Positions 32,908 to 43,791 of a DNA stretch of 64,000 nucleotides are shown here, in pieces. Each line of letters starts with the position of its first letter. Within the stretch, counting starts at the first letter, position 1. Source of the DNA: Rhodosorus marinus. Taxonomy: Eukaryota; Rhodophyta; Stylonematophyceae; Stylonematales; Stylonemataceae. Both the position numbers and the translations under genes were made by a program. The notes under the pieces are model-generated. The model searched no databases. It saw only the letters and a list, made by a program, of their open reading frames with translations, and had not been told where the DNA came from. Location of the stretch: NCBI GenBank assembly GCA_029953675.1, contig JAMWBK010000002.1, positions 2,790,001 through 2,854,000 of the forward strand, read 5' to 3'.

Positions 32908-35675
32908 TCGCAAACGTTTGCAACTTCCTCACCCCAGACACAAAAATTTCAACAAGTTCCTCGACGACTCACAAAATTCTGGCAGCTTCAAAAAGACTTC
33001 TCCTAATGTACTCTTCAAAAAGTCCGAAGCCTAAGACAAGTTTTCACCCACATCCTTCCAACCCCACTTCAAATACTCCTTCACTTTACTCACAAAAGCT
33101 GAAGCAGAGATGTAAGTACTCTGGAACTCTGTTGAGAACTTCCCATATAGAAGGCCGGTTCACTGCACTCGAAACTCTGCCACACCCATCATGACTGGTT
33201 TTTCAATTGGAAAAAAATGCCCATCGGATCTAAATTTCATTCTGAACATCCCACGCAAATACGGAACGCATCCACAGTATACAGACGAGCTGTCCACCTC
33301 GTCGAGGCCAGCGACATGTCAACGTAAAAGCATAGCCGAGCGCTTGCAAAGGATAGTTTTCACAGTTCCAAGGTACATGCTTTGTAATGGAGAACTTTCA
33401 CAGTTCTTGTTTATAACAACGAATTCCAACGCTTTCAACAATGCAAAAGCCCCGCGGATCCACGAGCTGCGGGCACCTCCCGACTTTCGACAACATTACG
33501 CACCCCCAACCAAAAAAAAACAAACTAACAGCTTTCGACGTGAGCGAAGACTGCCAAAATCTACAGGGGACCACAGCTCAGATATTGTTGACTGGAGATA
33601 TAAAAAACAAAGAAGAAGGATAAAAACCACAACTACTCAGATACTACCCCAACACGCGCACACACAAACCAAAAGCGTTTCTGTAGTCTTCATCCTCAAG
33701 CAACCTCCCCAAACCAAGAAGGAAATCACTGATCATCACCCGCAGTCATTTTAAATAGAAAAATCAATCAACTATATATGGAAGGAAAAGGAGGCCAGGC
33801 TGTCCTTTCAAAGGACAGGTTGGCCGTTCATTTTCACTGCGTGCAAAAGAACTCTATCCGCGCAGAGCATAGACACAGCGCAAATAAACTTATGATATAT
33901 TATATATTTATAGATAATATATTATAATAGGCAGCTTGGGGGTGATTTGCATTTTATCATATTTAAGAAAATATATGATGTGTTGGTTTTTAATTTATAC
34001 CATTCATATGTTTAAATTTGAAAAATATATACTTTATAACCGTTAACCTTTTTATTGTGTTTGGCCAAACACTCCACCTTTGGGTGGAGTTGAAAACGGT
34101 GGGTCTGAGCCATGCCTCCAATTGCCCCAATCCAAGAATGACGCGGATTTCAAGGGTCGTGATGCCCTATTGGTCCCATTATCAAGCCATATCGCGCATT
34201 CTAACCTGACACGTTCAGATTCTCATGCCCCAATGCTTGATGTGGAGGGGGGGGTTTGGTTGGATGCAGGTGGAGAGACGAAGGAACAGGTCACATTTTA
34301 GAACGATCGGAGCCTCTTCACTCGCGAATTGGATCGTGGATCTCAGACGTCAGCGGAGATGCAGGAACAGTGCGACAGGGAAGGGTAGTACTGCAGGTAG
34401 GACGTCGACTGAGCTTTGTTGGGTACTACGCAGTAGAGAACGAGTTGTTCATTTTCGTGGCTATTGTATTTTGTTTACCCACTTTCAGACTCCTAGAAGA
34501 ATGCAAGGTCAGACTACTCTCTCTCCTAGGGTCGCCTCCCTTACTGGACAACGTGCTACCAGTTTGAGCTGGAGGGGCAGCAGGCTTTCACAAGGCCCGG
34601 TCAGCATCTTGCAATGAGGCAAGTTTGTCATGATATTCAAATAAATCTACTTGACACGGGGCGTTCAGCCTCCAGAACGTGCCCCAAAACCAAGAAGGAC
34701 CCGAATTTTATCATAATCTCGTTGCGGAATGCCCCATTGCCGCCGGGCCCACCTTAGGATGCTAATTTGCGAAAGAAGCTAGTAAGATGTTAGGAGGGAT
34801 AGTACTATCATTGATTTGCTTCTTCCTTTCGAGGATACTAGAAATCACGATTTTTTAAGTACTTTTTGTAAACTTCCCTCTTGCTTCGTCCGAGTTTGGG
34901 ACTCGTTAAGATCTAGGGCTTGGGGAGGCCCAATTAACGGGTGGTGTTGTTCTGGCCACTTTGGGTATTGCGACTAATACTAACAAAATCGTAGAGAGCT
35001 TACGACTGTAATCGCGCACGCTTGCTTGCCAAGAGGGATAGTCCTCAATCCGTTGCTCTACACTGGGCCCCCTTTGCCTGGAACTTTTTTGCTTTGTGTG
35101 TGTGTGTGTGAACCCATCTCGTCCGGGCTCCCGAATTTTCTCGCCGTTGCAGGACGTGCGAGAATCTCCCCCGCTCCCGGGCTCTCGACTCTGGCTTTTC
35201 GCCTATGTTGAACTCTTTCAAAACAAATCCTGCTGCATGGGTTTTGATCTCACCGCGTACACGTTGAAAAGCTATCAGCCTCTGAAAACCGATAAGAATT
35301 TACCCCGCACCAAAAGCAGAAACGCTCACAAAAATCAATAACCTGATTCTGGGACTCTGCTGCTCGTTTGGAAGACGTGGAAGGAAGTCTCTCTTTTTCA
35401 GACGAGAAAAATACGGTTTTTGGAAGTGTGGAGCGGCTTGCGGGCAAGTTCACGAGCAGATAATGCTTTTCGTGTGTGTTCCTGTTGAAGGGTTTGGATC
35501 TTATAAGAGCACGTTGGGATCGGGAAGAAGGGTGGATCTGTGGTGCGTTTGGGCGATTTGGGGAGGTTGAGGAATTTGTTTTGGGGGTGGTTTTGGGTTG
35601 TGTGTGAAGAAGTTTTTGTTTGATGTGAGTTGCTTGCCTTGTTTGTTCCTTTTGTTTCTTTTTTGGGGAGAGAGG
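32908..35675. other. Gene-free stretch of about 2.8 kb
   Basis: 32910-33750 is A/C-rich on + (T/G-rich on the sense strand of the methyltransferase) and holds a 187-codon + frame that I take as a composition artefact. A strong hairpin sits at 33793-33825 (listed). 33880-34050 is very AT-rich with short TA palindromes. Two overlapping frames near 34225-34620 match nothing known. 35500-35675 is the T/G-rich leader of ThiO. Confidence 0.5.
33793..33825. repeat. Near-perfect inverted repeat (stem-loop)
   Basis: GGCCAGGCTGTCCTTT is followed at once by CAAAGGACAGGTTGGCC, so about 15 of 16 positions can pair with almost no loop. It lies in non-coding DNA at the edge of an AT-rich patch. It could be a short transposon remnant or an RNA hairpin; no further evidence. 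Confidence 0.6.
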
Positions 35676-37685
35676 ATGGGGTTTGTTGGAAGTGGGAGAG
35701 GGGCCTTGCCCGGGGTGGGGGTGAGGAGGGGCGGGCGATGGGTGTGTAGATTGAGGAATGCGGATGTTGTTGTGGTCGGGAGAGGAGGAATTGGACTTTC
35801 GACGGCCTTGGAGGTGGCGAAAAATGGAGGCGATGTGGTTGTTGTGGGATCTTTTGATACAAAATCTGCGACGTGGGCTGCAGCTGGGATGTTGGCTCCA
35901 CAGGCCGAGAGGCTTGAGGAAGGGCCTTTGCTTTCCCTGTCGTTGAAAAGTCGAGAGATGTATCCGGAGTATCTGGAGTATTTGAGCGCACAATCGGGAG
36001 AGCCTGTTTGGTTGAATGACTCTGGAAGGTTCATGTCGCCTCTTCTGAATGGTGAAGAGGGAGTTCTACGGAGCCCACCACCAGCGAGAGCTGGGGAGGC
36101 ACTTTATTTCGATTGCAAGGGAATACACAGTGTAGAGCCGAGCCTGAGCGACCAGGTCGCAGGTGGATGGATCTACGGGAATGACGCCTCTGTAGATAAT
36201 CGTCAGTTGTACTCCGCGTTGCAGGCCGCCTGTGAGAGGGCAGGGGTTCAATTCATCGAAGGCAAGGTGACCGGACTGTCGATGCAGAAGGGACGAAATG
36301 CTATTGAGGCGGCCAGGCTTCAGGATGGTACGTTGATTCGCGGAGATCAATTTGTCCTGGCAGCTGGTGCCTGGTCTAGGGACCTTCTTGCAATACCTGT
36401 GAAGCCTATCAAGGGACAGATGTTGCGACTAACCCCGCCCGCACATAAAGGTCGTGATGCGTATGCCCTCGGCTCTGTTCTATTCGGGCAGTCCGTGTAC
36501 GTAGTCCCTCGACTTGATGGATCCATCGTTGTTGGCGCTACAGTTGAGGATGTGGGCTACAGAGAGGGAGTTACTGCCCTCGGGATTTCATCGTTGCTCA
36601 TGGAAGCGATTAAGCTTGTCCCGGGACTGGCTGAGTATACCATTGATGAAACCTGGTTCGGTTATAGACCGACAACTCCTGATCACATGCCGATCCTAGG
36701 CAAGACTCGATTCAGCAACGCAACCGTGGCAACCGGTCACCACCGGAACGGCATACTTCTGTTGCCAGTGACAGCCAAGATCATGGGAAACATCATAGCA
36801 GGGAAACCCCAGGCCGACGCCGAGCTGGACGGCCTTCTTCAGAGTTTCAGCTACGAACGATTCACTCGAAAAGAGGTTTTGAATGGTTCGATTCACCCTG
36901 AAGAGTTCCAGACCACGAAGATCATCTTGCTCAATAGTTCTGTTCGTGTTTGACTGCCTGTTCTTAACATACCAGGAGCCCGTCAAGGCGTACCCCCAGG
37001 AAGTGTTCAGCCTCCAAAAATCTCGGTCTCCATACGGCAAGATTCCATTGCTGTACCGGAGCAGGTCAGCATACCCGGATTCAGCGCGGAGGAGGAGGAG
37101 ATTAAGTGGAAAGACTCAGTTATGGTCTGGAAGGTGGAAAAGGATGGATCAGAAATTCCTGTGCGATACAAGGAGGACGTTTCGACTTTCAATAGAGGAT
37201 TTGGACATTTGAGTGCAGCGAGCAAAACCGGTAGAAGTGAAGCGGGGAAGACCAGTCAACCAATTGCGTCGATTCCAGCGCCAACTTCGGTGCAGGAAGA
37301 CGAAGCTCCTCTAAGCGTCAATGGCTCTTCCAATGCTTACGACGATATCATGGTGCATAGAGGTATGTTGTCGTTCCAGCTCGGATTATCACTACTGCTT
37401 AGTGTGCGATAGCCTGCCAAGAAAGTTTGGAGAAAGCTTCTAAAGCTTGAAATGATTTGTCCGCTAGACGCCGCCGAGGATGTATTTAGTGCCAACTTGC
37501 TCAAGAACAGAACCTTTGGCGTCAAGTCAACGAATTTGAACAGCAAGGGACAACCGTTGTGCATTACTGACGAGGAACTGAGGGCGTTCAACGAGGCCGC
37601 GGAAGAGGGCGTGAAAGAATTTCAGCGCCTACGGAAGGCAGCTAGAGATGACAGGGGAGACAAGCACGTAGAAGAATATTTTTAA
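35676..37685 (+). CDS. thiO: Plastid glycine oxidase ThiO with long C-terminal extension
   Basis: Model: join(35676..36885, 36976..37362, 37468..37685), 604 aa. ThiO oxidises glycine to the imine used with ThiG to build the thiazole of thiamine. A transit-like start (MGFVGSGRGALPG) precedes a DAO-family FAD domain at ~29-400: VVVVGRGGIGLS with GxGxxG at 35-40, WAAAGMLAPQAE, the substrate-side VVGATVEDVGY, and the C-terminal FGYRPTTPDHMPILG plus TGHHRNGILL signatures. The catalytic part matches bacterial length. After residue ~403 two more exons in perfect phase add ~200 residues (for example GFSAEEEEIKWKDSVMVWKV and ITDEELRAFNEAAEEGVKEF) with no similarity to ThiG or any domain I know. The frame is open upstream of 35676 but without ATG. 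Confidence 0.92.
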
Positions 37686-37713
37686 GGAACACAAACAAAC
37701 TGTGTATGACTAT

Positions 37714-37719
37714 AATAAA
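37714..37719 (+). terminator. Probable poly(A) signal AATAAA of thiO
   Basis: AATAAA 28 bases after the thiO stop codon, in AT-rich DNA. Its close spacing supports the stop codon assignment of the extended ThiO model. Confidence 0.5.
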
Positions 37720-38412
37720 CATTTACATTACAGGGACTGATTCGTCAGCTGCAACCAAGTGAAGCGGCGGGAAACCGGTACATTGTGATGGATCATCGCG
37801 GAAACGATGGAAAGAAAAGTGACCTCGTAGCATTACGAGGCCAGCGAGTCATTTCGCGAGCATAACGGGATTCCCTCAGTGTACATCTAAATGCTTTTAC
37901 AACTAGAGAACCCGCCGTCCACTCCCTCATTAAAGTCCGCGGTACACGCCAGTCCTCGACTAGAGAATCGCCGGCTGGGTGGTAATCATTGCCTGTTTCT
38001 TCCTCCCATATTACTCCACGAAGATCTTCGTTGCCGTCTTGGGTCACGTCTGGGCGTCGTTTTCAACAGACTGGGAGCTGATATTCAGATGAGATCAGGT
38101 TGAAGCGGGGCTGGAGTTACAAACCATCAGCCACCTCACTCCCCGAATCTGATCCGTTTCTAGTTTCCCTTCTCCTTACGATTCTTCTATTGGTGTGTAC
38201 TGATAATATAGTAAGATGTGAATCTCGAGCATTTATCACGGCTGGTCGTAGCGGCGCCTCGGATCCAAGCCAACAGCCACCTCATTCGCCAAGTATCATC
38301 CTTTTCATGTTGCTTAAAACCGAATACTAGTACTACTGGTACATGCCTTAGCGATATCCCTGGTTCTTGAACACTAAACACTACGCTGTTTTTTCTGTAT
38401 ACACACCGGATC

Positions 38413-38500
38413 GGGGCATCATCGTACTGCAATAAATATGCTTTATTGCGTAGTACAGCTCTGCTATCATGTTGACTTATTGCAGTACAATGATGCCTCC
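38413..38500. repeat. Inverted-repeat cluster
   Basis: GGGGCATCATCGTACTGCAA (38413 on) pairs with TTATTGCAGTACAATGATGC (38477 on), about 22 of 24 bases, across a ~40-base spacer. A third arm, TTTATTGCGTAGTAC near 38442, can also pair with the first. The array could fold as alternative hairpins. It may be the end of a small foldback element. Confidence 0.6.
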
Positions 38501-38599
38501 GTTAACCGCTAGGTGTTAGCAGCGCACCACCGACGCCTGGGCTTGCATGCTTTTGGCCCTAGTACCTAGTTCACTTTCCGCCCTCTGTAGTGCTTAAGG

Positions 38600-39250
38600 T
38601 TGTTAGTAAACCAACCAATATGCAGGTACTGATCAAACCCCTCAGAGGCAACGTGATCCTGACATCACTAGGAAAAGTGGAAACCAAACCGTTGAGGTTC
38701 AGAGTACCAATCGCGAAGGACTTCTTATATCACGAAGCATGAATGATGGCTCCCTGACATGGAGAAGTTCGGAAGTCATTCTAGATCACGTAGAAATAAC
38801 ACGTGAAATTTGGCGATTCCAGATATCGATTAATCGCAAAGCAAGACGGACACCTGTTCTATAAATGGAAGACAAAAGATGTATGCTACACCAACCAAGA
38901 ACTCCAGAAGATAAGTAAGGCGTTCGGACACTCACCAGCGTCTGGGATCCGTAAGATTATGCACCAAGCTTAGCCTGACACGAACCCGTCGAGGCAGAGA
39001 AGGAACTCGAGAACATCCAAACGCGCGATATACGGTACGAGAAAAACGGACCCATCACGAAGCATACCTGCGCAACCAGTTCAACCCAGCAGTGTATGAA
39101 CATCAAAGACACTGGATTTGTAACAACAGGAGGTTAGCGGCTGGTACAAAGAGGAAGTTCGGGGGAATCAGGTGATCTTCTGCGATTCGTCCTTACATTG
39201 AAAACGCGGGGACACAACAGGAGAAACCGAAGCCGCGACTGGTCGTCGGT
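38600..39250 (+). pseudogene. Possible copia/Ty1-type retroelement relic
   Basis: Broken frames with many stops. One stretch (about 38830-38970) reads LFYKWKTKDVCYTNQEL then KISKAFGHSP, which resembles the GAG-pre-integrase region of Ty1/copia polyproteins (a short basic run, then L..L...FGH.....). Upstream, PLRFRVPIAKDFLYHEA could be the end of the protease region. No long terminal repeats or reverse transcriptase were found. The call is tentative. Confidence 0.3.
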
Positions 39251-40067
39251 GGCCACCCAGGATCCCTAGAAAAATTACATCGCGCACTAGTTGCCAATAG
39301 CGCATTCCCACATCATCAGGAGCGCGATAGCGATAGTCGGCGTAGACGAGTGTCGCTATTTTTGTCTACCTGCAAGAATGCTTTCTGTGCCCCGTCAACA
39401 GCCTAGACTCTAGTTCCGAATCGTGGTATAATAGAATCTTGGAATTGCACTTTAGTCACCCGGGATTTCGGGGCACAATATAGGGCACTACCGCAAATGG
39501 ACATGCCCCATTGCAGATTTATTTAGTATATTCGTGAAATAGTTGTCCCATTAGTCTTTGATACAGCTAAAACACAATATTTCAAAGCCTGAATAGGCTG
39601 TACGATGCAGGATGAAAATAAATTGAATGCCGCATTGAAAAGTGCAGTATCGGACTGAAATTCATTATAAAACTGTGGACTTGCTTCTTGAGAAGCAGCA
39701 GCTTTTCGCAAGGCCCAGCAGCGCCTCCACCTCTGGAGAGGACGAGCTCCTCACCTTCAACAACAACAAAAAAATCATAGAGTCTATCTACCGAGAGGAT
39801 CGGAGAGGCAGAAGAGGATGACGCGCGAGCAAAAACAAAGCATCGGCGTTCCAACGCCAGAGATTCAGAGACAGTTCCGTACGGAGGCTGTCAGGACGGC
39901 CCAGGGGCATTGCGAAAAGCACGACGAAGTGCAGGGAGAAGCAACCACACCATCTACTAAAGCCTCTCTTCCACAACCAATCCGAAACCCCCACACCACG
40001 CATTGGGGCAAGAATTGAGGCATCAGAATCTAAACGCGCCGGATGGAATCTTGGATATGCCATAGTC

Positions 40068-41414
40068 TAAGGTGGTAACGGGGCCATAGGGCCATAGGGC
40101 CATAAAGCCAGCCCTATGTAGCTTTCGATAGGGCACCCTCACAATGAAAAAAACTCGAGCGGGGGGTACCCCCGCTCGAGGGTACCCCTCGATTCTGAGT
40201 CAATTTCATAGGGCCATAGGGCCATTTTTAATGCTCTTTCATTGCCCTATGAGGTACATATATTCTAGTTCATGCCCTATTGTTGTGTTGTTTTTGTCTA
40301 TAAAATAGGCTCTCTTGAAAAATATATTCGTATTATGAAGAAAAATCATCGCCCTATGGATATAATGAATTATTAAAATAAAATAGGAACATACATACAT
40401 AGTCTTATAGACCTTACCCGATACCGGAATAGCTTGGAGGAAAAGTTTTGAGCAGAAATTCACGGAACACTCGCTTTTCCTCTCGGTACTTAGGCTCTGA
40501 ATAAACGGATGATGATGAGCATTCGACTGCATACACGATTGCAACTTTTGAGGTACAGTCAATGCGAACCGGGCAAACAACCGTTTCACCAGCTCCCAGA
40601 ACGGATGCGGGAAAGGAAGAGTTGAAAACAAATTCTGTACCAGAAGATGTTGATGAGTTCGATTCTTCAGCACATCTTGATCCTGATCTCGGACACGATC
40701 TTAGAGGAGAAAGTCGAGCTGGGAGAAAGCGAAGAGATACTTAGCACTCCTTCTGCATCCGCTTCTCAAAGTTTTGCGTAGGCCAAGGGAAGCAATATGT
40801 AGATCGGGCAGGTCCTGAAATAATTCGAGGAATCAAAGGGCTGCAGTAGAAAGTCAATGTTCACTAAAAAAAACATGCTTCTAGCGGTACAACCTCATCA
40901 TTGTATGTTCAGACAACAAGACTGAGAGCATGAAAACTAAGACAAAAGTGGGAGTAGAAGAGGTGCTCCGCAACAGAAAGCAATGAAAATAAGGTCTCAA
41001 CGTGTGGAAAACGGGTGTGGCAAGCCACAAACCAAACATAAACACGCCAAGAAAAAGATGTCGCAGCCAGCTTGTCCGGGGAAGCTCTACAAGCACAGTA
41101 CATCTCAGCTCTCTAAACACGAAGATCTCTTCGCTTGATCAAGGGGTGCATGATACAACAAAAGCTAAAATGTCAGATTCCAAACCGCAGACGGATGCAC
41201 TGCGACCACACCTCCGCCATCGCACCGAAGAACAACTGCGCATAGGGCCATAGAGCTTGCATAGGGCTTGCATAGGGCTTGCTATAGGGCATCAAAAGTT
41301 GAGTGTGCCGGAAGGAATCGACGATTTGACTGGCATATAGGGCACATTTTTTAAGAGCAAGACCGTTGAAATTAGTTTCGTAGTATGCATAGGGCGTGCC
41401 CTATTACCACCTTA
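40068..41414. mobile_element. Probable non-autonomous DNA transposon with TAAGGTGGTAA ends
   Basis: TAAGGTGGTAA at 40068 and its exact reverse complement TTACCACCTTA at 41404-41414 bound 1347 bases. Just inside both ends, and again internally, are copies of CATAGGGC/GCCCTATG: 40083-40135, 40209-40270, 40353, 41240-41300, 41336, 41388. Such subterminal arrays are usual transposase-binding sites. If the outer TA is a target duplication, the element begins AGGTGGTAA. Only short frames exist inside (40562-40744, 41002-41253), with no transposase motif, so it would depend on another copy. Confidence 0.6.
40154..40180. repeat. GC-rich palindrome inside the transposon
   Basis: CTCGAGC, six G, TA, five C, GCTCGAG: a 27-base palindrome with one extra G in the left arm, followed at once by a partial third copy (GGTACCCCTCGA). 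It sits among the CATAGGGC repeats near the left end of the element. Confidence 0.7.
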
Positions 41415-41817
41415 CATATGACAAATGCCAATCGGGCCAATAAGGCATCAAACCTTTGAAAATTTGCTCCGTTCGTACAATGGGGCATGCCCCATGCTCA
41501 CGTTAGTACTACTAGAGACTCTACCAAATCTGCTACTAAAATGTACTGTCGGCAAACTAAGATGTGAATCTCCAGGTTGTCTTTTTCTTTTTTTGATTGA
41601 AACGTCGATGGATAGGAAGGCTGGGACTCGAGGTAGTCAGTTGGTAGTGGTAGATCTAAAGGCAATAGTATAGAAGGGATCGGACTGACTAATGCGTCTG
41701 CTGTATTAAAGATCGATTTGATAACGAAAGTAACAACTGGACGAGCTGTGGTCAGATGGATTGATCTTGTACTAACTTGAGGATATGCTGCCGTGCTGGA
41801 CGGTATGTACGTCGAAG

Positions 41818-43631
41818 ATGGATTTTAGATCGAGAAGGTCGGCTGTGATGGGGAACAAGGGGGTGGTGGCGTCCACGCAGCCGTTAGCATCGGCTGCTGG
41901 TGCTAGGATTCTTCAGCAAGGGGGTAACGCTGCGGACGCCGCGGTTTCGATGGCCGCGGCTCTCGCCGTGACCGAGCCGGGGAGCACGGGGATTGGAGGG
42001 GACGCATTCGCCCTTTACTATGATGCGAAAACGAGAAAAGTGTCCGCAGTTCTAGGAAATGGTGCAGCTCCAATGAATGCACCTGTTCCAGAGGAAATTC
42101 GCAGACGTGGGCCTGAGTCGGTGACGGTTCCCGGAGCAGCTGCCGCCTGGGTTGATATTGTGGACAGTTTCGGAACCATGGAGATGGAAGAAATCCTCAA
42201 ACCAGCGATTTCTCTAGCGGAGGATGGGTTTCCAGTTGCACCGGTTACGGCATACTACTGGAAGGATTCTGAAACACTGCTGAGAGAAACGAACGCGAAG
42301 GCATTTCTAGTCGACGGCGAACGCGCTCCAAGAGCTGGCGAGGTGTTCAAAAACCCAGATCTCGGTCAAGTGCTCCGAAACGTCGCGTCTGATCTCAAGA
42401 AGGGCTTCTATTCGGGTCGGACCGCTGCAGCTATTTTGGATGCCGTCAACTCCCGCGGAGGCCATATGTGTACTGAAGATCTGGAGGAGCATCAAACGGA
42501 ATTTGCGGATCCAATCTCGACATCTTATAGAGGCGTTGATGTGTACGAAGTATGCCAACTCACGGAAGCCTCGATACCCTTCCTCAATCTGTGGTTGACT
42601 GTCTAGATCATTGGCAAATTCATTTTCTTGCCCACCGTTTGATGTTCACTCACATAGGTACCCCCTCCAACACATGGCATTGCAGCGCTCATGGCGATGA
42701 ATATAGCTGAAAACTTTGATCTCGTTTCCGAGGCCAGTGGCGTGCACAACTCGGGCCCACACCTCCACAAACTGGTTGAAAGCATGCGGTTGGCTTTCGC
42801 TGACGCAAAGGCGTTTGTTGCCGACCCAAGAACTGGGGAAGTGCCCGTGGACATTCTCCTTGCAAAGGACTACGCGAAAGAGCGGAGCGAACAGATTCAG
42901 GACAAGGCTCTGGAGCATGCCAACGCCGGAGACCTCTCAGCGTTCAAGCATCCCGACACCGTCTACTTTTGTGTGGTTGACGCGGATGGAAACGCGTGCA
43001 GCATGATAAACTCCGTGTTCTTTGCTTTTGGTACAGCCATAGTACCGGATGGATGTGGCTTCACGTTGCACAACCGGGGCTCCAATTTCCGCTGCGACTC
43101 GTCCCATCCAAACGCATTTCAAGCAGGGAAGAGACCCTATCATACCATCATTCCCGCGATGGCCACAAAGAATGGAGAGCTTTTCGCGGCTTTTGGCATC
43201 ACTGGGGGATTCAACCAACCCCAGGCTCAGCTTCAGGTACACCCTTGCCTCAGTTATTTATCGAAGGAGAAGCAGCTTCCCGGAAGTCTTGACCCACTGA
43301 ACCTTCCTTGTCACTTGATTGCGATTACAATCTATGCTAGGTACTGAGCAACCTTGTTGACTGGGGAATGGATGCTCAGCAGGCCTTGGACGCGCCGAGG
43401 TTTCTTTCTGGAGACGCCTTCGAAGGTACGGGTAGGCAACTGAGTCTTGAGGATGGCATAGCAGAGGAGACGGTAGAGTACCTGCGGTCTAGAGGTCACG
43501 ATACGATCAAAGTAGGCGGAAGCGGCAGGGTGATCTTTGGAAGAGGGCAGGTGGTCGTTTACGATCCGAAGACAAATGTGGCAGTAGGTGGGACAGACCC
43601 GAGAGCGGATGGAATCGTGATAGCGATCTAG
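41818..43631 (+). CDS. Gamma-glutamyltransferase-like Ntn hydrolase
   Basis: Model: join(41818..42549, 42658..43236, 43341..43631), 533 aa. The family cleaves itself to expose a Thr that transfers or hydrolyses gamma-glutamyl groups, as in glutathione breakdown. Seen: MDFRSRRSAVMGNKGVVAST at the start, GGNAADAAVSMAAALAVTEP and STGIGGDAF, VTVPGAAAAW, and the processing site HPDTVYFCVVDADGN with putative nucleophile Thr345. The start form and DTVY-x-x-VVD site match the bacterial YwrD-type branch rather than animal GGT1; there is no N-terminal membrane anchor. An ATG at 41785 would add 11 residues; I prefer 41818 because it aligns with the family start. All splice junctions are phase 0. True substrate is unknown. 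Confidence 0.92.
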
Positions 43632-43791
43632 ACTCCGGAGGGTGATGTACACGAAAAAAAATTAAAAGTAGAATTTAACTTAAAAGACTACAACGGACAT
43701 GCTAGAGCGAGAGCTGTCCACGATTCAACCGGATAAGGTCTTTTTCCTTACGGGGGCTACCGCCTTGTTTTGTTCTAGGGCAAGTTGAGCT

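Larger units (their letters stand above)
37720..41817. other. Repeat-rich, gene-free stretch of about 4.1 kb
   Basis: No host gene recognised. In order it holds: an inverted-repeat cluster (38413-38500), a possible copia-type retroelement relic (about 38600-39250), a 12-base inverted repeat pair CATGCCCCATTG at 39502 and its complement at 41478, and inside that pair a probable DNA transposon (40068-41414). The ~330 bases before the next start codon (41490-41817) show nothing else. Confidence 0.6.

Noticed and set aside
33191-33754. 187-codon plus-strand frame
   Set aside because: Lies in A/C-rich DNA upstream of the minus-strand methyltransferase; low-complexity Lys/Thr/Gln/His end and no family match.
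35093-35111. (GT)n run as a possible regulatory microsatellite
   Set aside because: Only about nine units and no link to a gene feature; not informative.
35250-36034. Three long overlapping minus-strand frames, Pro/Ser/Thr-rich
   Set aside because: Antisense to the T/G-rich leader and first exon of thiO; the + strand has a clear gene.
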